64,000 nucleotides of DNA from Leucobacter aridicollis (GTDB lineage: Bacteria > Actinomycetota > Actinomycetes > Actinomycetales > Microbacteriaceae), in the NCBI RefSeq assembly GCF_013409595.1, contig NZ_JACCBD010000001.1:3509417-3573416 (forward strand). Direction: 5' to 3'. The position numbers were made by a program, and so were the translations under genes. The notes beneath the pieces were generated by a model, which was not told where the DNA came from, made no database searches, and saw only the letters and a program-made list of their open reading frames with translations. Below are positions 54,554 to 62,048 of this stretch, piece by piece (the first letter of the stretch is position 1; each line of letters opens with the position of its first letter).

Positions 54554-55246
54554 TTAGGGAGCGGCCTGCGTGTTCGCTGACGCGTGGTCTTCGAGGGTCT
54601 GCCCCAGCCGGGCAGCGAGCACATACACGCGGTCATCGAGCTTCTCCAGGCGCGCGTCGACGGCGTCGAGACGAATCTCGAGCCCGTCGAACCGCGTCGC
54701 GAATCTGGCATCAAGTGCGTCGATCCTGCCGGTGAGCTTGACGTCGAGTGCGTCGGTCCCGATGGTGCGCTTCGTGTCAAGCGTGGTGATTCGTGCAGTG
54801 AGTGTGTCGTCGAGCGCGCTGGTTCGTAAGGTGAACTCTTCGTCGAGGGCATCAATTCTGCTGGTGAGTTTGGCGTCGAGTGCGTCGATCCTGCCGGTGA
54901 GTGTCGCGTCGAGCACCTCGATCCTGCCGGTGAGCTTGGCATCGAGTGCGTCGATCTGGCCTGTGAGTTTCACGTCGAGCCCGTCGACCATGCCGGTGAG
55001 CTTCACCTCGAGCCCGTCGAACATGCCGGTGAGCTTCACGTCGAGCGCGTCGATCTGGCCCGTGAGCTTTACGTAGAGCGTGACCATCTGGCTCGTCAGC
55101 TTCGCGTCGAGGCCTGCTATGGCCCCGTCAAGCCGCGACCCGATCCGCCGTTCCAGGCGGCGGAAGCCTTGCGCCATGAGCCCGCCGAGGGTCGCGGCGG
55201 CGAGGGCGATGCCGAGCAGGCTTGCGAGCGCGTCGAGATACTGCAC
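54554..55246 (-). CDS. Membrane-anchored coiled-coil protein of 11-residue repeats
   Basis: A 230-residue protein starting with GTG behind GAGGAGGG. One N-terminal membrane helix (about 6-25) is followed by fourteen contiguous 11-residue units (44-197) of the form DALDxKLTGxI, then a short heptad-like end (ARLEKLDDRVYVLAARLG). Hendecads of this kind form long straight right-handed coiled coils. No enzyme domain is present and I do not recognise a named family. It is convergent with the MFS pump and lies upstream of the flavin cluster. A role as a stalk, spacer or scaffold is inferred from shape only. Confidence 0.85.
   Translation of the reverse strand: MQYLDALASLLGIALAAATLGGLMAQGFRRLERRIGSRLDGAIAGLDAKLTSQMVTLYVKLTGQIDALDVKLTGMFDGLEVKLTGMVDGLDVKLTGQIDALDAKLTGRIEVLDATLTGRIDALDAKLTSRIDALDEEFTLRTSALDDTLTARITTLDTKRTIGTDALDVKLTGRIDALDARFATRFDGLEIRLDAVDARLEKLDDRVYVLAARLGQTLEDHASANTQAAP
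54656..55117 (-). repeat. Fourteen tandem 33-bp (11-codon) repeats
   Basis: Units such as DALDVKLTGQI, DGLDVKLTGQI, DALDAKLTGRI and DALDAKLTSRI follow one another without gaps. Leu at positions 3 and 7 and Thr at 8 are most conserved. The nucleotide copies remain similar (GTCGAG / CCGGTGAG recur), so unit number may vary between strains. Confidence 0.9.
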
Positions 55247-55335
55247 GAATACCCTCCTCTTGCCGCGACCAGGTTGCGTTTACGCTACGCCTGTTGCGGT
55301 GAGAATGGGCAAGAATAGGCCACATCTGTGGAAAA

Positions 55336-55371
55336 CTCCCCACCCGGACCGGGGTGGTCACGGGTGGGGAG
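55336..55371. terminator. Hairpin between coiled-coil gene and flavin reductase gene
   Basis: CTCCCCACCCG pairs with CGGGTGGGGAG around a 14-nt loop, preceded by TGTGGAAAA. It lies between the end of the FMN reductase gene and the start of the coiled-coil gene, both on the minus strand, so it could end the reductase operon. Confidence 0.5.
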
Positions 55372-55446
55372 AACGCTGCGGGTCCGCGTCGCGGCTGCAG
55401 CTCGCGATGCCGCGGGTGCTCGGCGCGGCCGGCGGAGTCAGGCCCG

Positions 55447-56109
55447 TTAGCGCCCGCCAGCCGCCAGCCGCATGAGATCGGAGTCGAGGTTGATGCCGAG
55501 CTCTGTCCCGCCAGCGCTGCCGTATGAGTGCTGGTACGCCTCCCAGCCCTCACCGCGCGCATTCTCACGGAACCCACCCGCGACGAGCGCCATAAGTTCG
55601 GTCGCCGCGCGGTCGACGCGCTTGCCGAACTCGCTGCTGTTCCAGTCCTCGGGCGAGCTGACGAGCGAGGTCGGGGCCGTGACGGTGCGCAGGTAGGAGA
55701 AGAATCCGCGGAGCTGATCGTCGACGACGAGCGAGTGGCGGGGGCTGCCCGCGGTCGCCGCCAGCAGCACGGGCGTGCCGATGAGCAGGTCGTTGTCGAG
55801 CACCTGGAAGAACGAGGTGAACAGCCCGCTCGCCGCTGCCTTGTATACCGGAGTTGCGGCGATGATCGCGTCGGCGTCGCGCAGAATCTCGCTGGCTCGC
55901 TCAAGCTCTGCCGAGACGAGCTGCGTCGTGAGCGCAGCGGTGATGTCGCCCGCGAGCGGTCGGAGGTCGATGACGCGAGCCTCCATCGCGATGCCGCGTC
56001 GCTCTGCTTCAGCGAGCGTCTTGGTGGTTGCCCTGTCGGCGAGGAGCCGGGTGGTCGAGGGGTCGCTTGTGCCAGCGTTAACGATGACGAGCTGCTTGGT
56101 GTCTGCCAT
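55447..56109 (-). CDS. NAD(P)H-dependent FMN reductase (CE1759-type LLM partner)
   Basis: A 220-residue flavodoxin-like reductase from the ATG at 56109. It has VIVNAGTSDPSTTRLLAD as the flavin phosphate loop, IIAATPVYKAAASGLFTSFFQVLD as the second flavin contact, and DDQLRGFFSYLRT near the end. The pattern matches reductases that partner with CE1758-type luciferase-like monooxygenases, encoded two genes upstream in the same operon. It would deliver reduced FMN to that enzyme. AAGAAAG is a weak ribosome site. Confidence 0.88.
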   Translation of the reverse strand: MADTKQLVIVNAGTSDPSTTRLLADRATTKTLAEAERRGIAMEARVIDLRPLAGDITAALTTQLVSAELERASEILRDADAIIAATPVYKAAASGLFTSFFQVLDNDLLIGTPVLLAATAGSPRHSLVVDDQLRGFFSYLRTVTAPTSLVSSPEDWNSSEFGKRVDRAATELMALVAGGFRENARGEGWEAYQHSYGSAGGTELGINLDSDLMRLAAGGR

Positions 56110-56161
56110 GATGTTGCTTTCTTGCGTTCTGAAGTCGAAAACCGGTATATGACGCTCGCGG

Positions 56162-56608
56162 CTAGGTCGAGCGCGACGCGATGAGTTTCTGAGTGAGGCG
56201 CTGGAGCTCGCGGAGCTCGTCGGGGGAGAGCGCGCGCATGGCCTGGCCGATGTCGCGCCCGTGGGCGCGCCCAACCTCGCGTTGCACCCGCGCGCCCTCT
56301 TCGCTGATCTCGATGAGCTTCGCCCGCCCGTCCTCGGGGTCCGGCTTGCGCACGACGAGCCCGCGAGTTGCGAGGCGATCCACCATCCGTGACAGGGCGG
56401 GCTGGCTGAGCAGCACCTCTTCCTGAAGGTCACACAGGCGCATCGCCTCGCCGCGCTTGACGAGCGTGTACAGCACGTCGTACTCGCGCATGCTTGCCTC
56501 GCCCCAGATGGGCTTGGCGCTGAAGTCGCTTGAGAGGCGCGCGTGCGCGGTCATGAGCGACTCCCAGGCCTCGTTGGCGAGCCGGATATCGGTTCGATGA
56601 CTGCTCAC
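56162..56608 (-). CDS. MarR family transcriptional regulator of the flavin operon
   Basis: A 148-residue winged-helix regulator with GTG start behind AGAGGA. DNA-binding parts are VLLSQPALSRMVDRLATRGLVVR and the wing DPEDGRAKLIEIS. It lies between the monooxygenase (42 bases upstream) and the FMN reductase (52 bases downstream) on the same strand, so the three form one operon. The palindrome before the monooxygenase gene is a likely binding site. A Cys in RLCDLQEEV is the only one visible and could be sensory, but that is a guess. Confidence 0.9.
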   Translation of the reverse strand: MSSHRTDIRLANEAWESLMTAHARLSSDFSAKPIWGEASMREYDVLYTLVKRGEAMRLCDLQEEVLLSQPALSRMVDRLATRGLVVRKPDPEDGRAKLIEISEEGARVQREVGRAHGRDIGQAMRALSPDELRELQRLTQKLIASRST

Positions 56609-56650
56609 GGTCGTGGTCCTCTCTGGGGTGGCAAGCGTGTGGGGCGGGGT

Positions 56651-57835
56651 CTACAGGCCGAAGGCAGAGCCGGCCTTTGCCGGGCTGTCCTGGTAGGGCG
56701 AGCCGCCGGTGACGTTGTCGCCGCGGTTCGGGTTCGGGCGGGGTTCGCGGGGCTCAGCATCACCGTACTTGGCCTTGACGAGATCCGCATGTGACGGAGC
56801 CTCGGGAACCTCGGGGTCGCGGAGCTTCGCGAGCTCGGCGCGCAGCACCGGCAGCACCTCCGAGCCGAGCAGATCGAGCTGCTTGAGCACGGTGTCGGTC
56901 GGGAGGCCGGCGTGGTCGACGAGGAACATCTGGCGCTGGTAGTCGCCGAACATCTCGCGGAAGGACAGTGTCTTGTCGATGATCTCCTGCGGGCTACCGA
57001 CGCTCAGCGGCGTCTGGTGCATGAAGTCCTCGAGCGACGGGCCGTGGCCGTAGACGGGCGCCTCGTTGAAGTACGGACGGAAGTCGCGGAGCGCGTCTTG
57101 CGAGTTCTTCGCGACGTATGCCTGGCCACCGAGGCCGACGATCGCCTGCTTCGCCTTGCCGTGTCCGTAGTGCTCGTAGCGCTGACGGTAGAAGTTCACG
57201 AGGCGGAGCGAGTGCGCGGACGGTGCGAAGATGTGGTTCGAGAAGAAGCCGTCGCCGTGGAACGCGGCCTGCTCGGCAATCTCCGGGGTCCGGATCGAAC
57301 CGTGCCAAACGAAGGGCGGGACGTCATGCAGCGGCCGGGGGGTCGAGGTGAAGCCCTGCAGCGGCGTGCGGAAGTTGCCCTCGTAGTCGACGACGTCTTC
57401 GCGCCAGAGGCGGTGCAGCAGGTTGTAGTTCTCGAGTGCAAGCGGCAGCGCGGAGCGGATGTCCTTGCCGAACCACGGGTACACGGGTGCGGTGTTGCCG
57501 CGGCCGAGCATGAGGTCCATGCGGCCGTCGGCGAGGTGCTGCAGCATCGCGTACTCCTCGGCGATGCGCACGGGGTCGTTCGTGGTGATGAGCGTCGTGC
57601 TCGTGGAGAGCTTCAGCGTCTTGGTCTGCGCCGCGAGGTAGGCGAGGAATGTCGTGGGGCTTGACGAGAAGAACGGCGGGTTATGGTGCTCGCCGACCGC
57701 GAAGACGTCGAATCCGACCTCCTCCGCGTGCGTCGCGATTGTCGCGAGGCCCTTGATGCGTGCGGCCTCGCTCGGGGTGTCTCCCGTGACTGGGTCGCGG
57801 GTGACGTCAGAGACGGAAAAGATCCCGAATTCCAT
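56651..57835 (-). CDS. Luciferase-like FMN-dependent monooxygenase (CE1758 type)
   Basis: A 394-residue TIM-barrel flavoenzyme of the LLM class. Clear points are FGIFSVSDVTRDP at strand 1, FAVGEHHNPPF with the catalytic His, TTLITTNDPVRIAEEYAMLQHLADGRMDLMLGRGN and the DGFFSNHIFAP loop. It should oxidise an organic substrate with O2 and FMNH2 supplied by the partner reductase. Substrate unknown. AGGAG precedes the ATG. First gene of a three-gene operon with MarR and reductase; the C-terminal 40 residues are Pro/Gly/Asn-rich and likely disordered. Confidence 0.9.
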   Translation of the reverse strand: MEFGIFSVSDVTRDPVTGDTPSEAARIKGLATIATHAEEVGFDVFAVGEHHNPPFFSSSPTTFLAYLAAQTKTLKLSTSTTLITTNDPVRIAEEYAMLQHLADGRMDLMLGRGNTAPVYPWFGKDIRSALPLALENYNLLHRLWREDVVDYEGNFRTPLQGFTSTPRPLHDVPPFVWHGSIRTPEIAEQAAFHGDGFFSNHIFAPSAHSLRLVNFYRQRYEHYGHGKAKQAIVGLGGQAYVAKNSQDALRDFRPYFNEAPVYGHGPSLEDFMHQTPLSVGSPQEIIDKTLSFREMFGDYQRQMFLVDHAGLPTDTVLKQLDLLGSEVLPVLRAELAKLRDPEVPEAPSHADLVKAKYGDAEPREPRPNPNRGDNVTGGSPYQDSPAKAGSAFGL

Positions 57836-57902
57836 GGTGTGCTCCTGGGTGTTGGTGCGGTGTCGTGCGCGAGCGCGGTGTCCGGGAGGGCCCCGTTTCG
57901 CT

Positions 57903-57928
57903 CATTTATATGCGCTTGCATGTAAATG
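57903..57928 (-). promoter_or_regulatory. Palindromic operator of the monooxygenase operon
   Basis: CATTTATATGC-GCTT-GCATGTAAATG is an inverted repeat with 11-bp arms and one mismatch, 68 bases before the monooxygenase ATG. On the minus strand it contains a TATAAA/T -10-like stretch. It suits the MarR protein of the operon. Confidence 0.7.
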
Positions 57929-58017
57929 TAACGAGGAAACCTGGGAACTATTCCCGTCGCCAGAAATTCGTTCTCAGGAGCCCGCAACGGGCGGGAATCT
58001 GTGCGGATGTCGGGGCG

Positions 58018-58896
58018 CTAGAACACCATCGGGCGGTCGTAATCGTCCTCGAAGGTGCCGCCGAGCAGGCTCGGATCGATGTCTGCAACGACGGGAACAT
58101 GGTCGCTCGGGGCGTCGCCCCGGCGCTCGTCGCGGTGAATACTCGCGCCGGTCACGGTGTCGGCGAACGCCTGCGAGCCCATGATGAAGTCGATGCGCAT
58201 TCCCTCGTTCTTCGGGAAGCGGCCGGCCTTGTAGTCCCAGAACGTGAAGCCCTCGGGCACGATCGGACGGACGACGTCGCTCACGAACGGCGCGAACGAC
58301 TCAAACGCGGCGCGCTCAGCGGGCGAGACGTGCGTCGAGCGGCCCTGCACGAAGCTCGGGTCGCCCATGTCGGCGTCGAGCGGGGCGATATTCCAGTCGC
58401 CCATGAGTGCGAGCGGGAGATCAGGATCCTCGTCGAGCCACGCCTCGGTGTTGCTTCGAAGCGCGGCGAGCCACTCGAGCTTGTACTCGAGGTGCGGATC
58501 GTCGAGCGAGCGGCCGTTGGGCACGTAGAGGCTCCAGAGCCGCAGATCACCCACCGTGACGCCGAGCGCGCGGGCCTCGAGCGGCAGGCCGTTCGGCCCG
58601 GTGCCCTGGACGCCCTCCTGCCCCTTGATCGGCTTGCCGAAGCCGGGCATGCCGTCGAAGCCGTGCGCGACGTCGGTCATCTCGTGGCGGCTCGCAAACG
58701 CGACGCCGTTCCACTGGTTCAGGCCGTTGATCTCGAGGTGGTAGCCCGCCTGTTCGAACGCCTCGACGGGGAACTGGTCGGGGCGGCACTTGATCTCCTG
58801 CATGGCGAGGACATCGATATCCTCGCGCTGGAGCCAGTCGACGACCCTGCCGAATCGAGTGCGGATCGAGTTCACGTTCCAGGTAGCGATGCGCAT
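58018..58896 (-). CDS. xth: Exodeoxyribonuclease III (xth-type AP endonuclease)
   Basis: A 292-residue Mg2+-dependent nuclease of the EEP superfamily. Motifs in order: RIATWNVNSIRTR with the conserved Asn, AMQEIKCRPDQFP with catalytic Glu, LYVPNGRS, LMGDWNIAPLDADMG with Asp and Asn, RIDFIMGS and the final SDHVPV with catalytic His. It cuts abasic sites and trims 3' ends in base excision repair. TAGGCT ends six bases before the ATG, pointing to a leaderless mRNA. It is next to, and downstream of, the TetR gene on the same strand with its own promoter. Confidence 0.95.
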   Translation of the reverse strand: MRIATWNVNSIRTRFGRVVDWLQREDIDVLAMQEIKCRPDQFPVEAFEQAGYHLEINGLNQWNGVAFASRHEMTDVAHGFDGMPGFGKPIKGQEGVQGTGPNGLPLEARALGVTVGDLRLWSLYVPNGRSLDDPHLEYKLEWLAALRSNTEAWLDEDPDLPLALMGDWNIAPLDADMGDPSFVQGRSTHVSPAERAAFESFAPFVSDVVRPIVPEGFTFWDYKAGRFPKNEGMRIDFIMGSQAFADTVTGASIHRDERRGDAPSDHVPVVADIDPSLLGGTFEDDYDRPMVF

Positions 58897-58905
58897 GGGT
58901 CAAGC

Positions 58906-59520
58906 CTAGCTGGGTTGTGCCTGGCTGGCGGGTGAGGGGTGCTGCGGTGCGCGCCGTGCCGCCGCGAGTGCTTCGGCATCTGCCCGCAGCGTGGCTCGGC
59001 GGGTCTCGGGGGTGGTGTCGCCGGTGAGGATCGTGTCGGCCACACGGGACAGGGTCCACCACCCGACGACGAGCGTCACGATGGAGAGGAGGAGCTGCTC
59101 GGCCTGCGCGAGGTCGGAGGTGGGGAGAGCCGCCTCGAGCCCGGCGGCGAGGTCGTGGCAGCTCAGCGCGCGGCAGTCGAGGGCCACGGCCTCGGTGAGT
59201 TCAAGGCTCTCCCAGGCGAGCAGTCGCGCGAGCCCTGGGCGCGCTTCAAGCCTGTCGAAGAGTGCGAGCGCGTAGTCCCCGACCGCCCCCGGCCCGGATC
59301 CCGCGACCGGGAGGCCGTCGAGCAGGTTGGTGAGCTGGTCGTCGAGGACCGCCGCGAAGAACCCGCTCTTCGAGCCGAAGTAGGAGTACACGCGCTCCTT
59401 GTTCACGCCTGACTCGCGCCCGATCGCATCCATCGTCGTCCCTGCGAAGCCGTGTCGCGCGAAGAGGGTCGCGCCGGCATCGAGGAGTTGTCGGCGTGTC
59501 TGCTCGGTGTCCCAGGCCAT
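58906..59520 (-). CDS. TetR family transcriptional regulator
   Basis: A 204-residue regulator. The helix-turn-helix is at about 10-55 (LLDAGATLFARHGFAGTTMDAIGRESGVNKERVYSYFGSK split across helices), followed by an all-helical ligand domain. The ATG at 59520 has TACGCT six bases upstream, matching the leaderless pattern of its neighbours; a TTG at 59544 is a weaker alternative. One operator half-overlaps its promoter and a second, perfect palindrome faces the divergent gene, so it probably represses both. The effector may be a substrate of the divergent NAD(P)-binding protein. Confidence 0.9.
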   Translation of the reverse strand: MAWDTEQTRRQLLDAGATLFARHGFAGTTMDAIGRESGVNKERVYSYFGSKSGFFAAVLDDQLTNLLDGLPVAGSGPGAVGDYALALFDRLEARPGLARLLAWESLELTEAVALDCRALSCHDLAAGLEAALPTSDLAQAEQLLLSIVTLVVGWWTLSRVADTILTGDTTPETRRATLRADAEALAAARRAPQHPSPASQAQPS

Positions 59521-59540
59521 GCCTCCAGCGTACCCCAACT

Positions 59541-59604
59541 CCAAACGAGCGTTTGCAATTTCTCCACGATCCCCATAGTGTCATCTCCAAACGATCGTTT
59601 GGAG
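59541..59604. promoter_or_regulatory. Twin TetR operators in the divergent promoter
   Basis: CTCCAAACGATCGTTTGGAG (59585-59604) is a perfect 20-bp palindrome. CCAAACGAGCGTTTG (59541-59555) is the same core with one central mismatch, 40-45 bases away, about four helical turns. Both share CAAACG-N2-CGTTTG. GGAG at the right end of the palindrome also serves as the ribosome site for the small reading frame at 59611. Confidence 0.85.
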
Positions 59605-59610
59605 AATGTC

Positions 59611-59712
59611 ATGTTGCCTCACCCACACACCGCACCCCTCGTCACTCTGGTCGCGGTGCTCCCGCCCGCCGCAGTTACCGCCCCGGGCGCGCACGTCGCA
59701 GGTGCCGAGTGA
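59611..59712 (+). CDS. Possible 33-aa leader peptide upstream of the NAD(P)-binding protein
   Basis: ATG at 59611 follows GGAG at six bases. The 33-residue frame is rich in Pro, Ala, Val and His and has one short hydrophobic run (LVTLVAVL). Its stop overlaps the next gene's GTG (GTGA), so translation of that gene could depend on it. Nothing resembling a known protein was seen. It may be a genuine coupling leader, or the larger gene may have lost its original start through a frameshift. Confidence 0.4.
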   Translation: MLPHPHTAPLVTLVAVLPPAAVTAPGAHVAGAE

Positions 59713-60638
59713 GGGCGCTCGTGCTTGGCGGCACCGGGGCCGTCGGTGCAGCCGTGGCGGGCGCGCTTGAAGCGCGGGGACACGAGGCGGTGCGTGGCAG
59801 CCGCCGGGCGTCCGCCGTTCCAGGCGGGGTGCAGCTCGACCTGACGAGCGCGGCCGGGCGCGAGCGGATGCGGGAAGTCGCCGGCGACTGCGACGTCGTG
59901 ATCGACGCCTCGGGCCGTGAGGATCCGGCGCTCGCGCGCGACCTCACGGGGGTGCCCACCGTCGACACGTCAGCCAACACTGCCTACCTCGCCGAGCTGC
60001 GCGCGGCGGCGGGGGCCGCGACGCTCGTGCTTGGAGCAGGGATCGCGCCGGGAGCGAGCACCATTCTCGCCTCGGCGACCGAGCCGCGGCCTGGTGACGA
60101 CATCGACATCTCGGTGCTGCTCGGCACAGGCGAGGTGCACGGGCCAGCGGCCGTCGAATGGACGGCGGCGCTCGCCGGGACTGAGGTGTATCGGGCCCCG
60201 GAGGGCGCGCCGGTGCTGAACTACCGCGAGCGGCGCCGGATCCTGATCGACGGCAGACCGCGAACGCACCTGCGCACCGACTTTCCCGACCACCTACTGC
60301 TCGACGGCACTGGCGCGCGCATCCGCAGCTATCTCACGCTCGGAAGCCCGGTCGCGACCGCGGGCCTCGCACTCGTCGGCGCGGTGCCAGCGCTGCGCGG
60401 GATCCTCGCCGCCGCACCGCACTGGGGCGACGACAGGTGGCGCGTGGCCGCGACAAACAGGCGCACCGGAGTCACGCTCGCGGCCTCAGGTTCCGGCCAG
60501 TCGCGCGCAACGGGTGAGCTCGCCGCGCTCGCCGCAATCCGAGCGGCCGAGCGCTCCCACCTTGGTCCGGTCACGATGGCGGATCTGTTCGGCCTCGAGA
60601 TGTTCGACGAGGCGGCGAGCGTTACCGCTCGGAACTGA
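59709..60638 (+). CDS. NAD(P)-binding saccharopine dehydrogenase-like protein
   Basis: A 309-residue protein starting with GTG. It opens with the dinucleotide-binding fold [17 protein letters not shown] and continues with [11 protein letters not shown] and [14 protein letters not shown], as in saccharopine dehydrogenase-like or NmrA/SDR-like proteins. The middle part with GAGIAPGAS and the C-terminal part with [22 protein letters not shown] fit the first group. The substrate is unknown. It is divergent from a TetR gene and preceded by a small coupled frame. Its end overlaps the end of the convergent regulator by 17 bases. Confidence 0.82.
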   Translation: MRALVLGGTGAVGAAVAGALEARGHEAVRGSRRASAVPGGVQLDLTSAAGRERMREVAGDCDVVIDASGREDPALARDLTGVPTVDTSANTAYLAELRAAAGAATLVLGAGIAPGASTILASATEPRPGDDIDISVLLGTGEVHGPAAVEWTAALAGTEVYRAPEGAPVLNYRERRRILIDGRPRTHLRTDFPDHLLLDGTGARIRSYLTLGSPVATAGLALVGAVPALRGILAAAPHWGDDRWRVAATNRRTGVTLAASGSGQSRATGELAALAAIRAAERSHLGPVTMADLFGLEMFDEAASVTARN

Positions 60639-61839
60639 ACGGAGCCGCCTCCGCGGACGCGGTGTCGCCCTGCAGCCTGAGCGCGCGCAGGGCGACGACG
60701 AGCTCTGCCGATTCGGCCGGATGCGTCAGCCGCCGACCGGTGAGCTCCGTGATGCGCTGCATGCGGTAGAGCACGGTATTGCGGTGGCAATGGAGCAGGC
60801 GTGCGGCGTCGGCGGTCGAGCCGCCCGCAGCAACCCACGCCTCGAGGGTCGCGAGGAGCGGGCGGGCTCCGGCCTCGCCGAGCGCGAGCACGCCGCCGAG
60901 CACGGACGCGGTGAGCTGCTGCGCGACATCCGGCCCCGCCGAGATTGCGAGCTCAAGGGGCAGGTCGCCGTAGCGGCTCAGCTCGCGCGAATCCGGCGCC
61001 AGGCACCGCATCGCGCGCCGGGCCTCGACCGCCCCGAGTGGCGCCTCGGCGAGCCGCTCGAATGGGCGGCTCGCGCCTGTGCGCGTGACCGCGTGTGCGG
61101 CAATTTCGTCGAGGGCCGCCTCGAGCCCCTCGCGGGTGCGCGCGCCAACGATGCCGGTGTGCATCCCCGCGTCGAACGTCCAGACGGCCGTCGCGCCGCG
61201 GGTTGTGATCCCCGCATCGGGCGTGGCGTCGTATCCCGAACCGCCGAGCGCGGCGACGAGCACCGTGTACCAGCCGGGCGTCGGGAGCCCGAGGAGCTGC
61301 TCCGAGTCGGCCGGGTGCGCGGTCCCGGAGAGGAGGGCGAGCAGGTGCAGCCGGCTCGACTGGCCGCTCCGGCGTTCCTTTGCGTCGACGACCTCGCGGT
61401 ACGCGTCCACTGCGAGCATCGAGTACCTGTCGAGGATCTGCCAGAGCTCCGAGACGGCGCCGAACACGGCGTCGGTGTCGTTCGTGCCCGCAGTCACCTC
61501 ACGGATGTCGCTGAGCACCGCGAGCCCAGCCAGCCGGTAGGCGTGGAGCAGGCTCGCCATGGAGATGCCGTTCTCCGCTTTGGCGCGCCCCGCCCACTGC
61601 GCGGGCGCCGCGGACTCTGGGCCGCCGCACAACTCCGCGAGTAGTGCGGTGACGTTCGCCTCGACGATCTCGTAGAGCTCCGCGCCGACGCGGTGCTCGC
61701 GGTACACCGCCTCGTTCGCCACGATCTCCTCGACAACACGCGCGACGAGGCGTTCACGTCTCGCGGAAATCTGCAGCAGGAACCACGGCGGCGCGGGGCG
61801 CGCTGACGCCTGGCTGTGCGCGGACTCCGTTGTGACCAT
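60622..61839 (-). CDS. PucR/CdaR-type regulator with C-terminal helix-turn-helix
   Basis: A 405-residue regulator. The N-terminal half is an all-helical sensor ([35 protein letters not shown]) of RsbR_N- or DUF-like type, the middle is a GGDEF-like fold of the CdaR group, and the end is a PucR-type helix-turn-helix ([30 protein letters not shown]). TAGACT ends six bases before the ATG, so it is probably leaderless. It is divergent from the acyl-CoA ligase gene, which is the likely target. Confidence 0.88.
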   Translation of the reverse strand: MVTTESAHSQASARPAPPWFLLQISARRERLVARVVEEIVANEAVYREHRVGAELYEIVEANVTALLAELCGGPESAAPAQWAGRAKAENGISMASLLHAYRLAGLAVLSDIREVTAGTNDTDAVFGAVSELWQILDRYSMLAVDAYREVVDAKERRSGQSSRLHLLALLSGTAHPADSEQLLGLPTPGWYTVLVAALGGSGYDATPDAGITTRGATAVWTFDAGMHTGIVGARTREGLEAALDEIAAHAVTRTGASRPFERLAEAPLGAVEARRAMRCLAPDSRELSRYGDLPLELAISAGPDVAQQLTASVLGGVLALGEAGARPLLATLEAWVAAGGSTADAARLLHCHRNTVLYRMQRITELTGRRLTHPAESAELVVALRALRLQGDTASAEAAPFSSER

Positions 61840-62048
61840 GTGGCGAGTCTAGCCACGCTGACCAGCGAAATTGTGAGACTGCACAGTACGAGGCATGAAT
61901 TGTTGAGCGCTCGCATCTGGCAGGGCGGTCACCGGCGCGCCAGACTGTGCCTGTACACAGGTCAGGCCGGAATGCGCCTCGGCTCCAGCTCGGCCAGTGG
62001 GCGCCCACCGTCAGCGACGCTCAACACGCCATTCAAAGGAGAAGCCGT
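61840..62048. promoter_or_regulatory. Divergent regulatory gap before the acyl-CoA ligase gene
   Basis: 209 bases between the CdaR-type regulator and the ligase. The near-palindrome CCTGTACACAGG at about 61951-61962 is the best operator candidate. AAAGGAG (62036-62042) is the ligase ribosome site. No gene is supported here. Confidence 0.35.
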
